From Anaerolineae bacterium (lineage in GTDB: Bacteria > Chloroflexota > Anaerolineae > Anaerolineales > Anaerolineaceae): a stretch of DNA of 64,000 bases. Below, in pieces: positions 1 to 6,582 of this stretch. The notes under the pieces were generated by a model. That model was not told the origin of the DNA. It searched no databases and saw only the letters and a list, made by a program, of their open reading frames with translations. Both the position numbers and the translations under genes were made by a program. The DNA lies in NCBI GenBank assembly GCA_011176685.1, contig DUED01000020.1, positions 1 through 64,000 of the forward strand. Reading direction: 5' to 3'. Each line of letters starts with the position of its first letter. The first letter of the stretch is position 1.

Positions 1-127
1 CCTCCATAACTGTGTCTAACTTGAAGTCTGCACTGAAAGCACGACGTTTTCTTGTGCTCATGTTTGTCCTCCATAGCTTTATGTTACTCCCTTATTGCTA
101 TGTCCGGATTTTCAACCGCACTACACA
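1..127 (-). mobile_element. End of an IS element, cut by the window edge
   Basis: On the minus strand an ATG at 61-59 opens a reading frame beginning MSTRKRRAFSADFKLDTVM, which runs off the window. A short basic segment followed by an FSADFK/FTAEFK-type motif is typical of the OrfA (helix-turn-helix) protein of IS3-like elements. An AT-rich leader with a GGAGGA ribosome site lies upstream and ends near 127 at a sequence reading TGTGTAGTGCGGTTG outward, which is probably the terminal repeat. Only the element's 5' end is visible, so intactness cannot be judged. Confidence 0.6.
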
Positions 128-205
128 ATATTTCCCATTCCGAATTGATGAAAAGGTGAAATTGACTAACTAATCGGAAATTTAAATGAGTAAGGAGGTA
201 TTCCG

Positions 206-634
206 ATGGTAAGAGTAGAAAAATCTGTGATCATAAAAAAACCAGTCAAAGAAGTGTTTGCTTATTCTCAAGATTTAGATAACTATCCTAAATGGGCAGG
301 TATGTCAATACAAAGATTAGAAGGACCTGATAATGTTGTCGGTTCACGTTTCTTGTCTGTACATAAATTTCTCGGTAAGGAAATGAAAATGACAATGGAA
401 ATCACCGCCTTCAAGGAGAATGAGATATGGGCAGCAAAATCGATCGAAGGGCCTGTGCAGCTGGAAGGTACCATGACTTATAGAAAAGTACCAGAAGGCA
501 CGAAGATAACAATGGTCGGTGAGGGAGAAACAAAAGGGTTCTTTCAATTAGCAGAAGGTGTAGTTGCCAGCTCAATGGAAAAAAGCTATGAAGAATCCCT
601 AAACCGTCTGAAATCCATTTTAGAAGGTAGCTAA
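206..634 (+). CDS. SRPBCC-superfamily protein (CoxG/polyketide-cyclase-like)
   Basis: A 142-residue soluble protein. It opens VEKSVIIKKPVKEVF, the usual first strand and helix of the START/SRPBCC fold, and continues with alternating strands (FLSVHKF, MKMTMEITAF, GTMTYRKVPEGTKITM) and a long C-terminal helix (residues 115-140). The fold has a deep hydrophobic cavity and binds lipids or other small hydrophobic ligands; the ligand here cannot be told. A strong AAGGAGGT ribosome site lies about 6 bases before the ATG. It stands alone between an IS end and a non-coding stretch, so context gives no function. Confidence 0.75.
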   Translation: MVRVEKSVIIKKPVKEVFAYSQDLDNYPKWAGMSIQRLEGPDNVVGSRFLSVHKFLGKEMKMTMEITAFKENEIWAAKSIEGPVQLEGTMTYRKVPEGTKITMVGEGETKGFFQLAEGVVASSMEKSYEESLNRLKSILEGS

Positions 635-1105
635 AATTTCTCAAATAGCCGCGGTCAATTTCTGGGGAAAATACCTATAAGGCAACTAAGTATCAAAGGC
701 AAACCTTTTTTACCTTAGTCAAATCACTCATAGGTAAATAATTATAACTACGCGTAATTAGCATTGCGCACCAGGGACTCAAATCCGCAGTGTCTTGTTC
801 CACAGATAAGAGCAGAACTGTCCATGGCGTTATACAGTGTCCATTATATCCATTGTTTCTACAGAGATTGCACACGAATTGCACACGAAATGGGAAAGGC
901 GATTTAATAAATAAAAAATAGCTATGAAGTATTTAGGCAATCTGCGACCGCAATCAACATCATGAATAGAATGGATCATATAATACATGATGAAAAAGAA
1001 GATATCAGTCAAAATTAAAAAACTCATAATTTGTATTGATGTTTTTTTGTAAAATAATTAATTATTATTTTAAGGATAGTTACCAATATATTAGGAAAGA
1101 GATTA
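635..1105. other. Non-coding stretch with a tandem 11-mer
   Basis: No convincing gene is seen in these 471 bases. A perfect tandem repeat of ATTGCACACGA lies at 867-888. A sequence near 767-795 resembles the T-arm of a tRNA (minus strand, GGATTTGAGTCC) but no complete cloverleaf can be built around it. The stretch may be the scar of an integrated element; nothing in it proves this. Confidence 0.35.
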
Positions 1106-1600
1106 ATGAACAAGCGACATATTCATGGCGGAAAATTCTTTGTAATTATTCTTTTCCTTTGCTCTGCATTGAGTTTTGTTTTTATAATATGGATTAAGGC
1201 TAATAATTTGTATATCGATATTCTGGAATCAAATAAGTGGATTTCAATCGCATCAACTGTCACTGGTTCTTTCTTGCTTATTTTCGGTTGTATTTTAGGA
1301 TATGCTTCACATGAGGTTTTCAACAAAACCATTGCAATGAATGGGAAAATCAATCATGTGATGAAATCCGGGCTGTATAAATGGGTGAGACATCCTTTTT
1401 ATCTTTCACTGATATTGATCACTGGTTCAATGATTCTGATTCTGAAATCATATATCCTGCTTGCAGGATGGATCATCATAACAGGGATTCTGGTAAGCGA
1501 AGCCCGAAAAGAAGAAAAAAAATTATTGTCAACTTTTGGCGCTGAATATCTTAATTATCAGCAAAAAACTGGACAGTTCTTACCCAAATTTTTCAAGTAA
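1106..1600 (+). CDS. ICMT/PEMT-family membrane methyltransferase
   Basis: A 164-residue integral membrane protein. Hydrophobic helices lie at about residues 10-28, 47-68, 93-110 and 113-128. The signature is in the C-terminal half: VRHPFYLSLILITG (SAM-binding RHP motif) and EARKEEKKLLSTFG followed by EYLNYQQK. This pattern defines the isoprenylcysteine carboxyl methyltransferase / phospholipid methyltransferase superfamily, which uses SAM at the membrane. The substrate is unknown; bacterial members are mostly uncharacterised. It is one of four such genes in the window, and the most diverged from the others. Confidence 0.75.
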   Translation: MNKRHIHGGKFFVIILFLCSALSFVFIIWIKANNLYIDILESNKWISIASTVTGSFLLIFGCILGYASHEVFNKTIAMNGKINHVMKSGLYKWVRHPFYLSLILITGSMILILKSYILLAGWIIITGILVSEARKEEKKLLSTFGAEYLNYQQKTGQFLPKFFK

Positions 1601-1737
1601 TAACGATATTCTTATAATGGCAAATGTATTGGATTTATCATTTCGAGTAATTTTATTAAATTTATATATAACTCTTTCTAAAAATAACATTATCTCAAGC
1701 ACATAGAATAAGAATTATCTTCTTTCAACTAATATCC

Positions 1738-2264
1738 CTATCTTTTACTTTTCTGATGTTTTTCTTTTTCCCCCATAAGGCCAGAAATAACTTGCATCAC
1801 CTTTTCCGGTTTGCGTGTCGAAAAAGAAACATCCTGCACCAATCCCTTCTTTTTCTTCAGTGAAACACATATTCGCGGATATTCCAAAAAGTTAAAGGAA
1901 ACTCGTACCTCTTTCTAACAAACATAAAGTGAATACCAGCACCCCCATATTTCTTGAAATCCGGAACCTCGTCCAATCTGACCTTCTCAATATTGTCAAC
2001 TGACACAGTCCATTTGAAAATGCTAAATCTGAGCTGTAAAAATTCAGGGGTGATAAGGATTATGAGCGACCTGTAATTTACAGAGTAGATAAGGAAGAAA
2101 CAGGAAAGGCAAAGGAATATTACCGCAAGAGTATTCCAATTCATAAACATATTTGTGCGCCAGATGAATAAAGAGAAAAACACGATTGTCAATGCAATGA
2201 AAAGCATCTCTGTCTTTTCGGAAGAGGTCTTTTCGCTATATAAATACTTTTCTTTGTTTGCCAT
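1738..2264 (-). pseudogene. Small membrane protein with PH-like C-terminus, frameshifted
   Basis: The open frame from ATG 2264 gives two membrane helices (residues about 19-36 and 43-63), then a soluble domain with LIILITPEFLQLRF and KVRLDEVPDFKKYGG, a layout like bacterial PH-domain membrane proteins. The frame ends early at 1857. One base missing near 1910 (in the RKRY codons) would continue the protein in another frame as VSFNFLEYPRICVSLKKKK and onward to a stop at 1738, adding about 55 sensible residues. The gene is therefore decayed or carries a sequence error. It is the last gene of a three-gene minus-strand operon; its ATG lies 2 bases after the stop of the methyltransferase gene at 2267. 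Confidence 0.6.
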
Positions 2265-2266
2265 TC

Positions 2267-2758
2267 TTAATGGCCAATGATTCTTTGTATAATTCCCCGG
2301 ATTGGATTTAATCGTGGTACTTTCTTCTGGTACTCGATGTATTGCTGTCCGAACTTGTCGATCAATCTTTCTTCCTCTTCGAAAGTACCATTGTAATATT
2401 GGACAATATTTACTATTCCAAGGACGAGGTTGATCAAACTGGGTGAGATGAGATAAAGCGCAATGCCGATCAGAACACCAGCAAAATATTGTGGATGGCG
2501 GACAATGCTGTAGATGCCTTTATCAACCAACTGGTTGGTGTGAACGTAGCTCTTTCCTTTTTGGACTTTCCCCAGTCTCTTAAATGTGAAGATGGGAAGC
2601 ATCCCGAAGATTCCTGCGATCCAAAGCAAGATCCAGCCGCTGTTCCGCAAGGAAGAAAGGATGGGAGATTGATAGGTGAATGCTGCAGCAAGTATTTGTC
2701 CGACAGAGGTGAGCGTTAATAGGATATGATCAAATCCGAATTTGAATTCTTTTTTCAT
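2267..2758 (-). CDS. ICMT/PEMT-family membrane methyltransferase
   Basis: A 163-residue protein starting MKKEFKFGFDHILL. The open frame extends further upstream, but this ATG overlaps the stop of the preceding gene as ATGA (2755-2758), so translation is probably coupled. There are about four membrane helices. The catalytic signature is VRHPQYFAGVLIG near residue 90, then FEEEERLIDKFGQQY and EYQKKVPRLNP. It probably transfers a methyl group from SAM to a membrane-associated acceptor; the acceptor is unknown. It is closely similar to the frameshifted gene at 38744-39239 (shared QLVDKGIYSIVRHPQY-like segment), and the two are paralogues. Confidence 0.78.
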   Translation of the reverse strand: MKKEFKFGFDHILLTLTSVGQILAAAFTYQSPILSSLRNSGWILLWIAGIFGMLPIFTFKRLGKVQKGKSYVHTNQLVDKGIYSIVRHPQYFAGVLIGIALYLISPSLINLVLGIVNIVQYYNGTFEEEERLIDKFGQQYIEYQKKVPRLNPIRGIIQRIIGH

Positions 2759-3333
2759 CTCTCCTTCTTTCTTTTCAAACTGAAGTAACGTGGAACCGAA
2801 TCCATATAGTCCTGAAAAGACTGACCGTAAGATATAAGGCAGGCGGATTCTTCTCCCTGTATGCGGAAGTGGTAAAGAACAATCCCAATACTCGAAAGGA
2901 GCAATGCTAAACCATTTCCGCAGCTCATAGCTGTGCCTATGAAAATAAATACCAATCCTACCCACTGTGGATTACGTGAGTATTGATAAATCCCATCTCG
3001 CACTGCTTGATCGGCAGGAGTCTTACGGTAAGTAAATAGGGCAATGAACATGATCGTAAAACCAGCTAGATAGATAAAAGTACCCAGCCAAAATAGGACA
3101 GTATTGAACTTTATGGACGAGAAAACAATGAGTAAAAGGCTAGCTACCGAGAATGGTTTCCCTATAGCAGATAGCTTGTAGTATTGCTTTTCCCAATCTG
3201 CCACACTGTAGAGTTTCTTGACAATGGCTTTTGAGCAGCTCAGTAGATACAGTCCAAAGCACCCATAGAATACAGCCAGATAAACCCACCCATTCAGCAA
3301 TCTTAGTTTTAAAATCGGTAAGAATTCCATCAT
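2755..3333 (-). CDS. ICMT/PEMT-family membrane methyltransferase
   Basis: About 192 residues with four or five membrane helices. The superfamily signature is present as SRNPQWVGLVFIFIG (RNP replacing the usual RHP), followed by IQGEESACLISYGQSF and YMDSVPRYF. Two adjacent ATG codons (3333 and 3330) follow an AGGAGG site; the second has the better spacing, and the longer in-frame extension upstream lacks a site. It is first of a minus-strand operon with a second methyltransferase and a PH-like membrane protein. Two methyltransferases in series suggest sequential or heteromeric action; this is inference. Confidence 0.72.
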   Translation of the reverse strand: MMEFLPILKLRLLNGWVYLAVFYGCFGLYLLSCSKAIVKKLYSVADWEKQYYKLSAIGKPFSVASLLLIVFSSIKFNTVLFWLGTFIYLAGFTIMFIALFTYRKTPADQAVRDGIYQYSRNPQWVGLVFIFIGTAMSCGNGLALLLSSIGIVLYHFRIQGEESACLISYGQSFQDYMDSVPRYFSLKRKKER

Positions 3334-3446
3334 TCCTCCTTTATTTTTAGTGCAGAGGGATATCAAAGTTTTAAAATGATTATATGATATCCACAACTAT
3401 TTACTTTTGGATTTTCCCTACCCAAAAAATAGTCGCCAAGTTACTT

Positions 3447-4134
3447 TGACGTGACCCCCGAAAACTAGTCCAGATACAATGTTAGTATCTGGCACAATCG
3501 GAGGCATAAAATGACACGGAAACGAAAGTACTCAGCTGAACAAATTATTACAAAATTGCGGGAAGCTGAGGTACTTCTCAGTCAGAGGAAAACTATTGCA
3601 GAAGCATGTGTGGAGCTACGATTTCATGGAAGATCACACCCATAATGGGGTCAAGTTCCGCATCTTGAACATCATCGATGAATACACACGAGAATGTTTA
3701 GCCATCCGAGTTGCACGCAGATTGACGCACAAAGATGTGCTAGCAGTGCTTAACGACTTATTTCTCCAACGAGGTGTTCCCGTTCACATTCGCTCGGACA
3801 ACGGTTCGGAGTTCACCGCAAAAAGGGTGCGCAGCTGGCTGAAGGCGTTAACAATCAAAGCGCTGTTTATTGAACCGGGCAGTCCGTGGGAAAATGGTTA
3901 CATTGAATCATTCAACGGAAAGATGCGAGATGAGTTATTGAACGGTGAGATCTTTTATTCTTTGAAGGAAGCTCAGGTGCTGATCGAGATGTGGCGAAAG
4001 CATTACAACACGCTCCGGCCTCATAGTGCATTGGGATATTATCCCCCTGTGCCTGCAGCAATCGTTTTTCAGCCTATACAATTTCAACAGGTTGGACTAA
4101 CATAACAAGTGGTATAAAGAATGGGGTCACGTCA
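3447..4134 (+). mobile_element. IS3-family element with an internal deletion
   Basis: A 688-bp element bounded by perfect 12-bp inverted repeats (TGACGTGACCCC at 3447-3458 and its complement at 4123-4134). Inside are the start of OrfA and the catalytic end of OrfB, with the middle missing. No flanking direct repeat is seen. Intact relatives are about 1.2-1.4 kb, so roughly half has been lost. With both ends present it could in principle be moved by a related transposase. Confidence 0.8.
3511..4105 (+). pseudogene. IS3-family transposase, OrfA/OrfB deletion fusion
   Basis: OrfA starts at ATG 3511 (MTRKRKYSAEQIITKLREA) and runs about 36 codons before it meets OrfB out of frame; it stops at 3645. 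The OrfB part, readable from about 3596, begins HVWSYDFMEDHTHNG and keeps the whole integrase core: Asp in SYDF, Asp in RSDNGSEF and Glu in NGYIESFNGK form the DDE triad, ending in the usual RPHSALGYYPP. The OrfB N-terminal DNA-binding region is gone, so the product is unlikely to be an active transposase. Confidence 0.8.
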
Positions 4135-4195
4135 CTATTAAGCTGCTTATTATTGGGTGATTGAGCGTGATTTGAATTAGAGCTTTTTCTGCTTT

Positions 4196-4978
4196 TTAAT
4201 CCTTGTGTTTTGTAGATTTCACTAAGGCATAAATTGAAGTTACTAGAAGCGGAATATGCAGTACTCCCATCCAACGCGTATCTGGATTGAACCAGTGGCT
4301 AAGATTGAATAACGCATAAATCAATCCGTTGAAAGCTGTGATTCGAAATGCAAGCAGGTTCACTTTCGGGTAGAACAGGATTAGCATGTATAAAAATACC
4401 GGTGTAGTAAAACAAAAGGTAAATCCGTAATCAGGTGAAGTAATTAGAAGTATAGGATCAAAATGAGGAATAACTGATGAACCATCAACCCTATAAGGAG
4501 ACCAAAAAGCTAGAAGAGCTAAAGGTAATAGTATATATATGTACCATTTTATATCCTTGAATGAGGTTTCAATGTTCCCGCGAATTGCTACCCATATCCA
4601 GCTTAAGCCAAGAATTACAAACGCAATCAAGCCACTGGTGTGAACCACAAAGCCATACTTCACTGTATTTCCGAATGATTGGGCAAGAGCTATAATTAAA
4701 AAATCCAGCCCCATATAAACAGCAAATAGACGATCTGCCTTCTCTGGTCGGAGAGCAATCAGTAAAATGATAAGTAATGTAACAACATGAAATACTATGC
4801 CCCAACCTTTATAGGGTGTGATGGCAACCATTAGGAGATTGATGATTACATCTTGTGTGTTTTCGGGAGAAAAAGCTTTTTCGGTAATCGGTGGCAATAC
4901 TGAAATCACAATGAATAACAAATAGACGACAGGAAAGAACCACTTTCTTTTTGATAGGTCAGTTAGGTAATTATTCAT
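4196..4978 (-). CDS. Unknown polytopic membrane protein, 260 aa
   Basis: I do not recognise this protein. It starts MNNYLTDLSKRKWFF and has about eight hydrophobic helices (near residues 13-28, 42-58, 61-76, 86-101, 114-130, 145-160, 180-205 and 240-252) with short loops and no long soluble domain. A conserved-looking FNLSHWFNPDTRW lies before the last helix. The C-terminus is basic (KSTKHKD). Its 3' end lies just beyond the IS relic, which may have separated it from former neighbours. No ribosome site is obvious upstream of the ATG. Confidence 0.6.
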   Translation of the reverse strand: MNNYLTDLSKRKWFFPVVYLLFIVISVLPPITEKAFSPENTQDVIINLLMVAITPYKGWGIVFHVVTLLIILLIALRPEKADRLFAVYMGLDFLIIALAQSFGNTVKYGFVVHTSGLIAFVILGLSWIWVAIRGNIETSFKDIKWYIYILLPLALLAFWSPYRVDGSSVIPHFDPILLITSPDYGFTFCFTTPVFLYMLILFYPKVNLLAFRITAFNGLIYALFNLSHWFNPDTRWMGVLHIPLLVTSIYALVKSTKHKD

Positions 4979-5784
4979 AAAACACCTCTTTTTTAATACT
5001 GATCGATTATGTTAAATTTTACTGTTTTTTAAGGATTTTAAGGGTAGAAAGTTCAGCCAGTTTTGCGATCAGAATAAGAAGGTTGAGTTATTGGACACTT
5101 TTAAGATTCGCTTATGTCACCGGAGGTATCCACCTGCCCTAGCGATCAGTCCAGGGAACTCCCAGCCATCTGATTCGAAGTCAGTGGGTCAATGTGTCCA
5201 TTGCACCTGCCTGCACACTAAAAGGGCGCCACCTGAATGCGACCAAAGGGAGTCTCGCAGATGCGATTATAGAGTGTGCCCACTCTCAATTTCGCCAGCC
5301 AGTTTATCCTTGTTATCACTATCACTGATATTCGTTCCTTGGAAACGAATCAAAAATACATTAATTAGTGTCAACTTTTGTCAAGTTTTGTCAACTTTCG
5401 TAGCTCTCTGTAGGAGCAGAGAGCGTAGACGTGTACAGAGCGTAGCGTGGTGTACTCCACCCGCGATGACTGGAAGCCATCGCGAAGCATGCTGTAAAGC
5501 GACCAAAGGGAGTCTCGTATAGATAATCGCAAGGTGGGGTATGTAAACCCCACTCCTCAATTCTTTTGCGATAATTCCCACATTAAAATAAACAGTGCCG
5601 CTTCGTGAAATCCGGAAAGGCAGCTCATATACACAAGACGATAATGGCAACATCTGCCCGTGCAACCACTATGGCGTCTATTGAATGAATTTTATTGCGA
5701 AAAATAAAGGGCTGGATTCATAAGCTAAAAGACTGATCATCGGTTGGTTGCCTGATAAATCATTCATATACTATACTTAAAAAA
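4979..5784. other. Hairpin-rich non-coding block with a repeated module
   Basis: No real gene is seen; the open frames here have poor composition. The identical 19-mer GCGACCAAAGGGAGTCTCG occurs at 5239-5257 and 5499-5517, each followed by a hairpin and a CTCAATT-type segment, so a module of about 60-75 bp is repeated. Perfect hairpins lie at 5403-5424 (8-bp stem), 5462-5484 (7-bp stem) and 5534-5553 (7-bp stem). A triple GTCAA(C/G)TTT direct repeat lies at about 5371-5398. Such a series fits a structured RNA or the subterminal region of a decayed IS200/IS605-type element; neither is proven. Confidence 0.5.
5748..5777 (+). promoter_or_regulatory. Putative promoter of the PCMT gene, near leaderless
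   Basis: TTGCCT (5748-5753) and TATACT (5772-5777) are separated by 18 bases. The ATG at 5785 is only 7 bases past the -10 box and has no ribosome site, so the transcript would begin at or next to the start codon. Confidence 0.45.
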
Positions 5785-6582
5785 ATGATCTCTCTTAAAA
5801 ATAAAAAGCACCTAATCATTATCGCGATTTTTATTGCAGTTTTTGGATTTACTGCGATTTATTTAATCGCACGCCCGGCTGAATCACAAGCGACAATCCC
5901 AACCGAAGCTCCATCCAGTTTATATGATGACCAACGTCAGTCGATGGTCGCACGCGCTAAAATTTCTTTTAACCTGAAAAACCCCGACGTGCTGCGTGCC
6001 ATGCAGGAGGTGCCTCGTCACGAGTTTGTTCCAGAGGATTTGCTTCATCTGGCTTATAGCGATCACCCCTTGCCGATTGGTTATGGACAGACTATTTCTG
6101 CTCCATACATCGTTGCCTGGATGACAGAATTGCTTGAACTGCAACCAGGCGATCGCGTTCTTGAAATCGGTACGGGGTCAGGTTATCAGGCGGCTGTTTT
6201 AGCTCAATTAGGATACGCGGATGTTTACAGCATAGAAATCGTGCCTGAATTAGCCCAACAAGCACAGCAGCGAATAAATCAACTTGGCTATACTGAACTG
6301 CACCTGCGCCAGGGCGATGGCTACTTTGGCTGGGAGGAGTTTGCCCCATTCGACGCCATTATAGTTACCGCTGCCCCCGATCATCTTCCGCAGCCATTAG
6401 TGCAGCAGCTTACTGAAGGCGGACGCATGATCATTCCCATTGGTCCAGTGGGAGGTTACCAATCTATGTGGAAGTTTATCAATGAGGGCGGAGAACTGAA
6501 AGCTTATAATATGGGTGGTGTGAGGTTTGTTCCGCTTGTATCCGAGGGCGAACCGCAACCTATGCAAATACCCGCGGAATAA
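5785..6582 (+). CDS. pcm: Protein-L-isoaspartate O-methyltransferase, membrane-anchored
   Basis: A 265-residue protein. Residues 8-28 form a membrane anchor or uncleaved signal, so the catalytic domain probably faces outside. The PCMT domain follows: VPRHEFVPE, then LPIGYGQTISAPYIVAWM (substrate and SAM site), SAM motif I LEIGTGSGYQ near residue 127 and AAPDHLPQPLVQQL. The enzyme methylates isoaspartyl residues in damaged proteins using SAM. Most bacterial PCMTs are cytosolic, about 210 residues and lack an anchor. The gene overlaps the 3' end of the convergent spermidine-synthase-like gene by 23 bases. Confidence 0.88.
   Translation: MISLKNKKHLIIIAIFIAVFGFTAIYLIARPAESQATIPTEAPSSLYDDQRQSMVARAKISFNLKNPDVLRAMQEVPRHEFVPEDLLHLAYSDHPLPIGYGQTISAPYIVAWMTELLELQPGDRVLEIGTGSGYQAAVLAQLGYADVYSIEIVPELAQQAQQRINQLGYTELHLRQGDGYFGWEEFAPFDAIIVTAAPDHLPQPLVQQLTEGGRMIIPIGPVGGYQSMWKFINEGGELKAYNMGGVRFVPLVSEGEPQPMQIPAE

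Noticed and set aside
767-795. Possible tRNA gene
   Set aside because: Only a T-arm-like segment is seen; no acceptor or anticodon arm can be built around it.
5165-5185. TTCGAAG loop with 4-bp stem resembling a T-arm
   Set aside because: No cloverleaf around it; better seen as part of the hairpin block.
5239-5517. CRISPR array
   Set aside because: Only two copies of the repeat, 260 bases apart, with internal hairpins and no cas genes.
5091-5522. Open frame of 143 codons on the plus strand in the 5-kb gap
   Set aside because: Composition is unlike a protein (many Cys, Arg and Ser from the hairpins), it crosses repeated modules and has no ribosome site.
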